A stretch of DNA of 64,000 bases, from positions 124,001-188,000 of the forward strand of contig NZ_JANIGO010000001.1 in the NCBI RefSeq assembly GCF_024518835.1. The letters are read 5' to 3'. Under the pieces are notes generated by a model, which saw only the letters and a program-made list of their open reading frames with translations, was not told where the DNA came from and did no database searches. This DNA comes from Limnobacter humi (GTDB taxonomy: Bacteria > Pseudomonadota > Gammaproteobacteria > Burkholderiales > Burkholderiaceae_B). Below, in pieces: positions 1 to 8,408 of this stretch; within the stretch, counting starts at the first letter, position 1, and every line of letters begins with the position of its first letter. A program made the position numbers and the translations under genes.

Positions 1-107
1 TCTAGTACAGGATACTCGCCTAAAACCCAAACAAATGCCAGTTCCGCCTATACTGGACCAGTTTTGTGGAGCGTGTGCCACACCTTGACTGCACCTGAAA
101 ACCTGCC

Positions 108-1058
108 ATGACCAACACCCTTGAACAACTGAAAACAGTCACCACGGTGGTTGCCGACACCGGTGATTTCCAAGCCATTGGCGCTTACCAGCCCCAAGAT
201 GCCACCACCAACCCGTCGCTTATTCTGAAAGCGGTTCAGAAGGCAGACTACGCGCACTTACTGAACACGGTTCAGACCCGTCACGGCGGTGAATCGCTGG
301 ATCTGCAGACCGACCGGTTGCTGGTGGACTTCGGACTGAAAATTCTCGGCATCATTCCCGGGCGTGTGTCCACCGAAGTGGATGCAAGGCTGTCGTTTGA
401 TGTGCAAGCCACGGTGGAGCGGGCGCGCCGAATCGTCCAGCTGTACCGGGCCCATGGTGTCGACACCGAGAAACGTCTGTTGATCAAAATTGCATCCACC
501 TGGGAGGGCATTCAAGCCGCCCGAGTGCTGGAACAGGAAGGCATTCACTGCAACCTCACCTTGCTGTTTTCACCCATGCAAGCCCATGCGTGTGCCAAGG
601 CTGGTGTTCGTCTGATTTCACCGTTTGTGGGTCGCATCTACGACTGGTACAAAAAGTCTGCGGGCACCCAATGGAACGAGCAAGCCCATGCGGGCGAACA
701 TGACCCCGGGGTGCAGTCCGTGCGCCGCATCTATGCCTATTTCAAACAACAAGGTATTTCAACGGAAGTGATGGGTGCCAGCTTTCGAAACGCAGGACAA
801 ATCAAGGCACTGGCGGGTTGCGATTTGTTGACGATCAGCCCCGAGCTGTTGGCCGAATTGCAACAATCAACCGAGACGCTGAAGGTCGACCTCAGCCCAA
901 GCTGGGCTTTACAACAACCGAAAGAGCATTTTGGCGACACCGAGGCCGAGTTCCGCTATGCCGTGAATGCCGACGCCATGGCCACCGAAAAACTGGCGGA
1001 GGGCATTCGCGCGTTTGTCAAAGACTCAATCACGCTGGATGGTTTGTTGAAGGGTTAA
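108..1058 (+). CDS. tal: Transaldolase
   Basis: Catalyses reversible transfer of a dihydroxyacetone unit between sugar phosphates in the non-oxidative pentose phosphate pathway, in the cytoplasm. The 316-residue product has the usual TalB length. It carries the N-terminal block [10 protein letters not shown] (residues 31-40) and the Schiff-base lysine K127 within [12 protein letters not shown], which matches the family signature. The ATG at 108 is the first start matching family N-termini (MTNTLEQLK); no strong Shine-Dalgarno is visible. The next gene lies convergent on the other strand, so it is probably monocistronic. Identification is secure. Confidence 0.96.
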   Translation: MTNTLEQLKTVTTVVADTGDFQAIGAYQPQDATTNPSLILKAVQKADYAHLLNTVQTRHGGESLDLQTDRLLVDFGLKILGIIPGRVSTEVDARLSFDVQATVERARRIVQLYRAHGVDTEKRLLIKIASTWEGIQAARVLEQEGIHCNLTLLFSPMQAHACAKAGVRLISPFVGRIYDWYKKSAGTQWNEQAHAGEHDPGVQSVRRIYAYFKQQGISTEVMGASFRNAGQIKALAGCDLLTISPELLAELQQSTETLKVDLSPSWALQQPKEHFGDTEAEFRYAVNADAMATEKLAEGIRAFVKDSITLDGLLKG

Positions 1059-1083
1059 ACAGACCGGCCTGCCCTGGCTGGTT

Positions 1084-2307
1084 TTAAACCACCCCACCCC
1101 GCCTCAACGCGGCAATCTCATCCTCGCCATACCCCAAACCACGCAACACCGAATCGGTGTGCTCCCCAAGGGCGGGGCCAAGCCACCGGGTGCCACCAGG
1201 CGTGTCGCTCAGCTTGGGCACCACGCCGGGTACCTTCAGGGTTTTACCATCCGCAAACGGGTGCTCTTCAATCATGCCGCGTGCAGCAAACTGCGGGTCC
1301 TGCACAATGTCAGCGATGCTATAAATTTTACTGACAGGTACATCTGCCGCTTCCAGCACAGCCAGGGCCTCATCAATGGGGCGTTGTGCGCACCACTGCG
1401 CAATCGTGTGGTCAATCAGGGCGGTGTGCTTCACGCGGCCATCGTTGGTGGCCATGTCGGGGCTGTCGGCGAAATCGGCACGGCCAATGGCCATCATCAA
1501 ACGTTTGAAGATGGCATCGCCGTTGCCACCAATCACGATGTAACCACCATCACTGCAGGTGTAGGTGTTGGACGGCACGATGCCCGGCAAACTGGCACCG
1601 GAGCGTTGCCGCACCACACCCGCAAAATCATATTCAGGCAGCAGGCTTTCCATCATGTTAAACACCGACTCATACAGCGCCACATCCACCACTTGCCCCT
1701 GACCGGTTTTGTGGCGTTGCTGCAAAGCCAGCAACGCACCAATGACCGCATGAAGGCCAGCCAGGGAATCACCAATCGAAATGCCCACCCGCACCGGTGG
1801 TTTGTCCACCTCACCACTCAGAAAACGCATGCCCCCGATGGATTCGGCGATGGCACCAAAACCAGGGCGATCCTTGTAGGGGCCGGTTTGACCGTAACCA
1901 CTGAGGCGCACCACGATCAAACCCGGGTTCAAGGCTTTCAAGGCCTCCGGGCTCAGGCCCCACTTCTCCAACTGCCCCGGTCGAAAGTTCTCCACCAAAA
2001 CATCGGTACTGGCGAGCAGCTTTTTCAGCACAGCCAACCCCTCGGGCGACTTCAGGTTCAGGGTGATGGATTTTTTATTGCGCGCCTGTACAGCCCACCA
2101 CAACGAATTGCCCTCGTGCAGTACACGCCATTTGCGGATCGGGTCGCCGCTTCCCGGTGTTTCCACCTTCACCACCTCAGCGCCAAATTCACCCAGCATG
2201 CGGCTGGCAAACGGGCCTGCAATCAAGGTGCCCAGTTCAAGCACGCGGATGCCAGTCAACGGGCCAGCGGGTGACATCGGGGGTTGGGCTTGTGGGGTTG
2301 TATTCAT
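1084..2307 (-). CDS. Class III (CaiB/BaiF) acyl-CoA transferase
   Basis: Formyl-CoA transferase-family enzyme that moves CoA between acids through acyl-enzyme intermediates; the acid substrates cannot be read from sequence. The start is the ATG at 2307 (MNTTPQAQPP, 407 residues). The longer frame reads back into recR and adds a non-family N-terminus. Visible family blocks are GIRVLELGTLIAGPFASRML, NKKSITLNLKSPEG, LVENFRPG and LSGYGQTGPY. Where Frc-type enzymes have the catalytic Asp (QDAVLN), this protein reads LYESVFN, i.e. Glu; from memory this is common in one subfamily. It starts 4 bp after recR stops, so it is probably co-transcribed with dnaX-ybaB-recR. Confidence 0.88.
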   Translation of the reverse strand: MNTTPQAQPPMSPAGPLTGIRVLELGTLIAGPFASRMLGEFGAEVVKVETPGSGDPIRKWRVLHEGNSLWWAVQARNKKSITLNLKSPEGLAVLKKLLASTDVLVENFRPGQLEKWGLSPEALKALNPGLIVVRLSGYGQTGPYKDRPGFGAIAESIGGMRFLSGEVDKPPVRVGISIGDSLAGLHAVIGALLALQQRHKTGQGQVVDVALYESVFNMMESLLPEYDFAGVVRQRSGASLPGIVPSNTYTCSDGGYIVIGGNGDAIFKRLMMAIGRADFADSPDMATNDGRVKHTALIDHTIAQWCAQRPIDEALAVLEAADVPVSKIYSIADIVQDPQFAARGMIEEHPFADGKTLKVPGVVPKLSDTPGGTRWLGPALGEHTDSVLRGLGYGEDEIAALRRGGVV

Positions 2308-2311
2308 GGCG

Positions 2312-2947
2312 TTATTCCGGGTCAGCACCCAACGGTCTGCGATCCAGCAGTGCGCGGGCCACGGTGGTGGGGTCGGTGTATTCCAGTTCGCCGCCAATCG
2401 GCACACCGCGGGCCAGTCGGCTCACCTTCACACCCTGTTTGCGAATTCGGTCTGTCAAGAACACCGCAGTCGCTTCGCCTTCATTGGTGAAATTGGTGGC
2501 CAGAATCACCTCCCTGACCTCACCGTCATCCAGGCGGGTGGCGAGCTTGGGCCAGTCCAGGGATTCCGGTCGTACACCATCCAGGGGCGATGCGCGCCCC
2601 ATCAGCACATAGTAGTAGCCTTGGTAGGTGTGGGTGGCCTCAATCGCAGCCAAATCTGCGGGTGTTTCGACAACACACAACACGCTGGCATTGCGACGGG
2701 TGTCACTGCAAATTGGACACAAAGCCGTGTGACTGAAGCTGTTGCAACGCGCGCAGTGTTGCACATCGCGAACGGCAGTCAGCAAAGCCTGGCCCAGGTC
2801 AGTCGCGGCTTGGCGATCATGCTGTAACAAATGAAATGCGAGCCGCTGGGCAGACTTGGGACCCACGCCGGGCAAGCGCTTCAAGGCCTGAACCAAGTCA
2901 GCCAAAGGGCCGAGCCCGTCAAATGGGTCGAGGGTGTTGCGCGTCAT
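2312..2947 (-). CDS. recR: Recombination mediator RecR
   Basis: DNA-binding recombination mediator that acts with RecO/RecF to load RecA at gaps. The 211-residue product shows the full RecR architecture. There is an N-terminal helix-hairpin-helix (LPGVGPKSAQRLAFHLL, about 25-41), a four-Cys zinc finger (C65, C68, C77, C80), and a Toprim domain opening with VLCVVETPADLAAIE. The C-terminal Walker-like region TRLARGVPIGGELEYTD is very highly conserved in the family (here SRLARGVPIGGELEYTD). It follows ybaB by 22 bp in the conserved dnaX-ybaB-recR order. Confidence 0.97.
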   Translation of the reverse strand: MTRNTLDPFDGLGPLADLVQALKRLPGVGPKSAQRLAFHLLQHDRQAATDLGQALLTAVRDVQHCARCNSFSHTALCPICSDTRRNASVLCVVETPADLAAIEATHTYQGYYYVLMGRASPLDGVRPESLDWPKLATRLDDGEVREVILATNFTNEGEATAVFLTDRIRKQGVKVSRLARGVPIGGELEYTDPTTVARALLDRRPLGADPE

Positions 2948-2969
2948 GAATACATCCGGTGGGGCGTAT

Positions 2970-3302
2970 TCAGAACGGCATTTTAAAACCGGGTGGCATG
3001 GGGAAGCCGGATGTCACTGTCGACATTTTTTCCTGCATCAGGGCCTCTGATTTGCGAACGGCGTCGTTGAATGCAGCAGCGACCAAATCCTCCAGCATGT
3101 CCTTGTCGTCAGCCAGCAAACTGGGGTCGATGGTTACACGCTTCACATCGTGCTTACAGGTCATCACCACTTTCACCAAGCCACCACCGGAAGCGCCTTC
3201 CACTTCCAACTTGGCAAACTCGGCCTGCATGCGCTGCATGTTTTCCTGCATCTGTTGGGCCTGTTTCATCAGGCCGGCCAACTGGCCTTTCATCATGTTC
3301 AT
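2970..3302 (-). CDS. ybaB: YbaB/EbfC nucleoid-associated protein
   Basis: Small dimeric DNA-binding protein of the YbaB/EbfC family, found next to dnaX and recR in most bacteria. I take the ATG at 3302 ([17 protein letters not shown], 110 residues). It is preceded by a strong GGAGGAG Shine-Dalgarno, and the upstream in-frame ATG at 3332 adds ten non-family residues. The N-terminal helix is rich in Met/Gln ([14 protein letters not shown]). The core strand [18 protein letters not shown] and the C-terminal helix are typical. It lies 26 bp after dnaX. Confidence 0.95.
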   Translation of the reverse strand: MNMMKGQLAGLMKQAQQMQENMQRMQAEFAKLEVEGASGGGLVKVVMTCKHDVKRVTIDPSLLADDKDMLEDLVAAAFNDAVRKSEALMQEKMSTVTSGFPMPPGFKMPF

Positions 3303-3328
3303 GGTGTTCTCCTCCGGGGACGGTTCAA

Positions 3329-4978
3329 TCACACATCAGCAGGGCCGATGTCATTCAATGTACGCTCAGAACCTGGCACCACTGTGGCACCCATGAGGTT
3401 CTGTATGCCCTTCAAAAATGGGTCTTCATCCAGCGACTTTTTCGCGCCTTCCATGGCTTGTCGCCGGTTTTCGCTGTGCACCGCATGGGCGGTTTGCTGT
3501 GCTTCACCCAAGGTCATGGTGACTTTCACAGGCGCTCCATAGTGCGCTGACAACAGACCTTCAATACGGCTCACCATGCTGGCGTCGGTGTAAGGGCGGA
3601 TGGCGGTGCGCAAATGGAACTGGATTCCAGCCCCTTCACGTGCAACGCTCACCAACTCCGCCTGTACCAATGCCTGCCGGGTCAGGCCCTTGGCCGGAAT
3701 CTGTTGGGAGGCTAGAGGCCAACTTTCTGGCGTGGGCAAGTCAGGCTCAACCGCTGAGCCTGTGAATGCCGGGCTGGCCTCCACCACGACCGGTTTGGCC
3801 AGGGGCATTTCCTGCACAGGAACGGAGGTCGCCACCACCGGTGGCGCCAAGGGCCGTGCAGGCGCGTTGGCCACCACGGGCGCTTGACCCCCGGGCTTGA
3901 ATGCCAACATGCGGATCAAGGCCATGGAAAAACCAATCGACTCCTCGGGTGCCAGGTGCAAATCAGCACGGGCATGGGTCGCAATCTGGTAGATCAGTTG
4001 CAGGTCTTCTGGGGTTAGTGTCTGCTGCAAACCGGTCAAGGCTGCATCGTCCGGATCGTCACTGTTCAGGCCTCCGGCAAACACCGCCACCGACAAACGG
4101 TAGGCCACCGCCGCCAATTCATCCAGAATGGCTGGAAAGGGTGCTGCAACGGCAGCCAGTCCACGGGCAATGTCCAGCAAGGCCTTGCCATCGCCACTGG
4201 CCAATGCATTCAGAATTTGAAGCACCACTTGCTGGTCAACACTGCCCAGCATTTGCCGGACCACCGCCTCGCCAACCGTGCCTGCACTGTAAGCAATCGC
4301 CTGATCGGTCAGTGACAAAGCATCCCGCACACTGCCTCGAGCTGCCTTGGCCAACAAGCGCAAGGCACCAGGCTCATGCGCAATACCCTCTTCTTTCAGA
4401 ATATGGCCCAGGTGGTCGGCCAGCAAATCGGGCGGCAAATTGCGCAAACCGAATTGCAGACAACGCGACAGCACCGTGGCTGGAATTTTTTGGGGATCAG
4501 TGGTGGCCAAGATAAACAACACATGGCCAGGCGGTTCTTCCAGCGTTTTCAACATCGCATTGAATGCACTGGTGGACAGCATGTGCACCTCATCGATGAC
4601 ATACACCTTGTAACGGCCAGCGGTGGGCGCATACATGGCGTTTTCCAGCAATGCGCGCATTTCATCCACGCGGGTGTTGGTGGCTGCATCCACTTCCAGC
4701 AAATCCACAAACCGGCCTTGGCTAATTTCGAGGCAGGCCTGGCACTGACCACAGGGGTTTTTGCTGATGCCGCGCTCACAATTCACCGCCCGGGCGAGAA
4801 TTCGCGCGATGGTGGTTTTGCCCACGCCGCGGGTACCGGTAAACAGGTAGGCATGGTGCAGGCGCTGGTTCTCAAGGGCATGCGACAAGGCACGCACCAC
4901 ATGGTCTTGTCCCACGAGGGAATCAAAATCACGCGGGCGCCATTTGCGGGCCAGCGCTTGAGAAGCGGTTTGAGTCAT
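3329..4978 (-). CDS. dnaX: DNA polymerase III clamp-loader subunit gamma/tau
   Basis: ATPase of the replicative clamp loader. From the ATG at 4978 ([18 protein letters not shown]) the product is 549 residues; an alternative TTG at 4984 adds two residues. The AAA+ domain shows Walker [10 protein letters not shown] (48-56), zinc ligands C67, C76, C79 and C82, Walker B VIDEVHML (about 127-134) and the sensor LATTDPQK. A proline-rich linker near residues 365-430 leads to a tau-type C-terminal domain, which is shorter than in E. coli (643 aa). I found no convincing slippery heptamer for a gamma form. The SRP RNA gene lies just upstream. Confidence 0.96.
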   Translation of the reverse strand: MTQTASQALARKWRPRDFDSLVGQDHVVRALSHALENQRLHHAYLFTGTRGVGKTTIARILARAVNCERGISKNPCGQCQACLEISQGRFVDLLEVDAATNTRVDEMRALLENAMYAPTAGRYKVYVIDEVHMLSTSAFNAMLKTLEEPPGHVLFILATTDPQKIPATVLSRCLQFGLRNLPPDLLADHLGHILKEEGIAHEPGALRLLAKAARGSVRDALSLTDQAIAYSAGTVGEAVVRQMLGSVDQQVVLQILNALASGDGKALLDIARGLAAVAAPFPAILDELAAVAYRLSVAVFAGGLNSDDPDDAALTGLQQTLTPEDLQLIYQIATHARADLHLAPEESIGFSMALIRMLAFKPGGQAPVVANAPARPLAPPVVATSVPVQEMPLAKPVVVEASPAFTGSAVEPDLPTPESWPLASQQIPAKGLTRQALVQAELVSVAREGAGIQFHLRTAIRPYTDASMVSRIEGLLSAHYGAPVKVTMTLGEAQQTAHAVHSENRRQAMEGAKKSLDEDPFLKGIQNLMGATVVPGSERTLNDIGPADV

Positions 4979-5001
4979 TCGCAATGGACCTCAAAAGAAA
5001 A

Positions 5002-5098
5002 GGCGAGCCAGAACCCCGGCACTGACTTCACGGTTGTGGCTGCTTCCTTCCGGACCTGACCAGGTTGGCCGCTACGCCATGCGGGGAGGCCCGCCGGC
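5002..5098 (-). ncRNA. ffs: 4.5S/SRP RNA (small bacterial type)
   Basis: RNA scaffold of the signal recognition particle that binds Ffh. Reading the minus strand, the conserved apical loop region CAGGTCCGGAAGGAAGCAG lies near the middle, flanked by complementary arms: GCCGGCGGGCCTCCCCGC at the 5' side and GTGCCGGGGTTCTGGC at the 3' side. The length of about 97 nt fits the short Gram-negative form, and a T-rich stretch follows. Ends are judged by base pairing and may be off by a few nucleotides. It sits between addA and dnaX; the position beside dnaX is common in Burkholderiales. Confidence 0.93.
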
Positions 5099-5105
5099 TT
5101 GAATT

Positions 5106-8100
5106 CTACACCGAAGTGAGCCAATGGATTTGCCCTACCCGGTCAATCAGGGCAGCCCGTGTGCGCCCGGCAGTCTGCCCAACATTCAGGGTTTGGTCCA
5201 CCAAACCCACATATTCAAGCACTTGCGCGGTGTAGTCAGCCAAATTGTGCGCATTCACCGCCCATTTGTAGTCCAGCACCACCGGGCCTTCCAAGGACAA
5301 CACCACCCGGTCTGCCCTCAAAAAACGGCCATTGGGCAATGTCCATTCCAATTCATTCCAGGCCTGCACTGCATCAGCCAGAAAAGGCCTCAGCACATCA
5401 CAATTCAGCACGGTTTCGCACGCAGCACGCACGGCGGCCAGCTCATCATCGCCCAGTCGAAGGAATTCCGCCTCACAGTCCAGCCAACGTGCCTGCCACC
5501 AGTCCTCAAACCGCACACCGCGCGCTGTGTCCACCTGTTCCATGGCCTTGTGCCAGGCAGTGCCCATGCGCAACTCTGGTGAATCAATCCGGACAATGGC
5601 CTCGCCCACTGGCTGCCGCAGCAGAGGCACTGCCGGACAGGCTGTTCGGCTCCACACCACGGGCTCTGCCGGTGAAAACAGGTCGGTTTGAACGGCTTGC
5701 CGCACGTCAAGGGCTGGTGGAACCAAGGGTTGGCGCTGACCATCGGGCCAGGCGGCGAGCTCACCCTGCACCTGCGCCAACAGCCGCTCATACCAAGCAC
5801 CAGCCGCACTTTTGCTGCCAGCACGACCACTCACATGGACTGAAAAACGCGCGCGGGTTAGGGCCACATACAACAAGTGGTCTTCCTCGTCCCGGTAGGC
5901 TGCCTCATCCTGTGCAAAGGCCTCCGCCCGGCCACGGCTGGGCTTTCGGGTGTTGGCCATCACGGTCACGCTGCGGCACATCCGCTCACCCAAAGGCCAA
6001 TCCATCAACAGGCCCGCTGCGCTGCCCATGCCACCCACATTGCGGTTTGCATCCAGCAGCCAAACATGGTCGGCCTCCAGGCCCTTGGCGGCATGCACGG
6101 TCATGATGCGCAAGACACCCGGCTGAGGCTCGCCACCATCACCGTCCGACCCCCCGTACACCTGCAACCGCTCAGCTTCCGCCAGCGCGTCGGTCAGGGA
6201 AGGAAAGCGCCCCTTGTTCACACCCAAGGCCCAGGCCTTCAACCAATCCCAATGGCCAGCAAACAAGGCGCGCTCTCGAGGCTGCGCCACGGCCAAGTAT
6301 CGCCGCGCCGCATCGGTGTCATCCACAATCAAACCCAGGGTTTCAAACAAGGGCAGGCTGCGTGACCATGCCAGCCACTGTTCAATCTGTGTGACCCAGT
6401 TCTCGAAAGGCTGCTGTCCCACCGTTTTCAAGTTTGCCAGTGTTTGCCACACGGTGGTGTGTCCCTGCCCTGCCGCTTGCTCCATCAACCGTTGCAGTTG
6501 GTCGGATTGAGCGCCCAACAGCGGACTGCGCAGTAGCTGCAGCAGGGCCATATTGTCATCTGGGTTGTTCAGCACCCGAAGCAGCGCCACTGTATCGGCC
6601 CACACCAGGGAACCATAGCGTTCACCCTGATCTTTGACGGTGTAAGGCAGATTCGCCTCACGCAGCGCGGCGATCAAACCCGCTGCGCTGCCATGGGCTT
6701 GAACCAGAACCAATACTTGATGCAAACCAGCAATGCGCCCTTGTTGCAACCAAGCCTGCAAGGTGCAGGCACACAACTCACCTTCAGACCGTTCCGCCTC
6801 CTTCTCGACCAGGGGATAAACGCTCAATGCGGGCCAGACCTGGGCAGGCTTGGGGGTGTCGGTGCTTAGACTGCGGTGTGGCCGAAACGGGGTTCGTCCG
6901 CGTTTGCCGTCCCCGGCATACACTGCGTTGACCAGCTCTACCATGGTGGCACTGCACCGCCGGGTATCGTCCGAGTACAAACAGACTGCATCAAAGTGGG
7001 TTTGTAGCCACGCCGTGGCCTGTTCAAACAAACGCGCCTCGGCCCGCCGGAATCGGTAAATGGACTGTTTGGGGTCGCCCACCAAAAATACGGTGGGCCG
7101 CTCGCCGGCACCATACTCGCCCAACCAGTGTCGCAACACATTCCATTGCACTGGGTTGGTGTCCTGAAACTCATCGACCAGCAGGTGTTTGACACGCGTG
7201 TCCAGCTTTTGCAGCATGTAGGCCGATTGCTGGGGGTCCATGGTCAGCTGCAAGGCTGTGGCTTCCAGGTCGTCGAAGTCACACAGGCCTTGTGCACTTT
7301 TCAACTGTGAATATTCATCAAACAGGGGCTTCACCAACACGGCCAGTGCCTGCGTACACTGGAGGTCAATCTGGTCTCTTTCACGGGCCAACGCTTCCAT
7401 GCACTGGCCCTGCAGTGTTTCAACCAGGCTCACAAATTGAGCCTGATCAAAGCCGGGCGCAGTCGTCAAGGCCTTGTTGGTTTTGATTAAAGTCTTGTTG
7501 GGCTCCTGTTTTTGGGTCAGGAAAAAACCCTGCACCTCGGCAAACAAGGCCTGTCGACCATCCACATCACCTGGCAAATGTTGAATCTGCTCGACCAAAC
7601 CTTGCAACTCCGTGGCTTTGCGCTGGTTGGCCTCAGTGCCCATGCCCAACAGGCGGGCCAAGTCTGCACAGTCGCGGGCGAATGCAGCGTCCAGCAGGCA
7701 CTGACTGGGCCAGTGTTCACGGCTGTTCAGGTCAAACAGGGCCTCCCAATCCCGCTCGCTGATGCGCGCTTGAGCATTGCCAAACACCATCTCGCAAGCC
7801 ACCCGGTTGGACATGGCCTGCACCAGCACCTGCCGCTGCCCATCCCGATTCAGGTGCACTGCCAACACGTTCAGCGCATCCAGCACCGCTTTGCCTGCCT
7901 CACAGGCCAACACAGCCTTGCGCGTCAGACTATCAATCGCCTGATCCATCCAGAAAGCGGTTTGCTCGGTGGGTTCGCTCTGCCGGGAAAAACCACTGGA
8001 CAGCGGTGCCAACTGGCACAAGGATGTAAACCATCCATGGAACGTGTTCATGGTCACGCCCCGTGAATTGGTCAGCACCAACCCAGCCAGGTCACGGGCC

Positions 8101-8408
8101 TTCAAGAGATTCCCGGCAGAGGCCACCGCACCGCGCTCACTCAACAACACGGCAAGGCGTTCGTCATCGGCCAGTGCGCATTCCTGCAACAATCCAAACA
8201 AACGCTGGCGCATTTCCTCGGCCGCTTTCCGAGTGAAGGTAATGGCCAATATTTCATCAGGCTTCGCGCCCGCCAACAGCAACCGAAATAGCCGTGCGGT
8301 CAGCAGCCAGGTTTTACCACTGCCAGCGCAAGCCTCCACCACGACACTGCGCTGGGGGTCGCAGGCAATTGCTGTCCAATCCGCGGCGGCGAGGGTCGGC
8401 TGGTTCAT
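5106..8408 (-). CDS. addA: AddA-type UvrD/Rep helicase-nuclease subunit
   Basis: Double-strand break repair helicase with a C-terminal nuclease, partner of the overlapping addB. The protein has 1100 residues. Superfamily-1 motifs are Walker A EACAGSGKT (25-33), the motif II box LLVDEFQDTNPVQW and motif VI LLYVALTRAR. The C-terminal RecB-like nuclease is seen as GTAWHKAMEQ, then DRVVLSLEGPVVLDYKW with D1046 and K1048 as the D-x-K pair. The ATG start overlaps the addB stop (ATGA), implying translational coupling. Some databases would name it simply an UvrD-family ATP-dependent helicase; the partner makes AddA more likely. Confidence 0.9.
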   Translation of the reverse strand: MNQPTLAAADWTAIACDPQRSVVVEACAGSGKTWLLTARLFRLLLAGAKPDEILAITFTRKAAEEMRQRLFGLLQECALADDERLAVLLSERGAVASAGNLLKARDLAGLVLTNSRGVTMNTFHGWFTSLCQLAPLSSGFSRQSEPTEQTAFWMDQAIDSLTRKAVLACEAGKAVLDALNVLAVHLNRDGQRQVLVQAMSNRVACEMVFGNAQARISERDWEALFDLNSREHWPSQCLLDAAFARDCADLARLLGMGTEANQRKATELQGLVEQIQHLPGDVDGRQALFAEVQGFFLTQKQEPNKTLIKTNKALTTAPGFDQAQFVSLVETLQGQCMEALARERDQIDLQCTQALAVLVKPLFDEYSQLKSAQGLCDFDDLEATALQLTMDPQQSAYMLQKLDTRVKHLLVDEFQDTNPVQWNVLRHWLGEYGAGERPTVFLVGDPKQSIYRFRRAEARLFEQATAWLQTHFDAVCLYSDDTRRCSATMVELVNAVYAGDGKRGRTPFRPHRSLSTDTPKPAQVWPALSVYPLVEKEAERSEGELCACTLQAWLQQGRIAGLHQVLVLVQAHGSAAGLIAALREANLPYTVKDQGERYGSLVWADTVALLRVLNNPDDNMALLQLLRSPLLGAQSDQLQRLMEQAAGQGHTTVWQTLANLKTVGQQPFENWVTQIEQWLAWSRSLPLFETLGLIVDDTDAARRYLAVAQPRERALFAGHWDWLKAWALGVNKGRFPSLTDALAEAERLQVYGGSDGDGGEPQPGVLRIMTVHAAKGLEADHVWLLDANRNVGGMGSAAGLLMDWPLGERMCRSVTVMANTRKPSRGRAEAFAQDEAAYRDEEDHLLYVALTRARFSVHVSGRAGSKSAAGAWYERLLAQVQGELAAWPDGQRQPLVPPALDVRQAVQTDLFSPAEPVVWSRTACPAVPLLRQPVGEAIVRIDSPELRMGTAWHKAMEQVDTARGVRFEDWWQARWLDCEAEFLRLGDDELAAVRAACETVLNCDVLRPFLADAVQAWNELEWTLPNGRFLRADRVVLSLEGPVVLDYKWAVNAHNLADYTAQVLEYVGLVDQTLNVGQTAGRTRAALIDRVGQIHWLTSV

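Noticed and set aside
1159-2274. 371-codon open frame antisense to the CoA-transferase
   Set aside because: It is a GC-skew shadow of a recognisable gene, with no family signal and no ribosome binding site.
3329-4978. Programmed -1 frameshift producing a gamma form of DnaX
   Set aside because: No A-AAA-AAG-type heptamer followed by a stem lies near the expected place; the only GAAAAAG run is close to the C-terminus.
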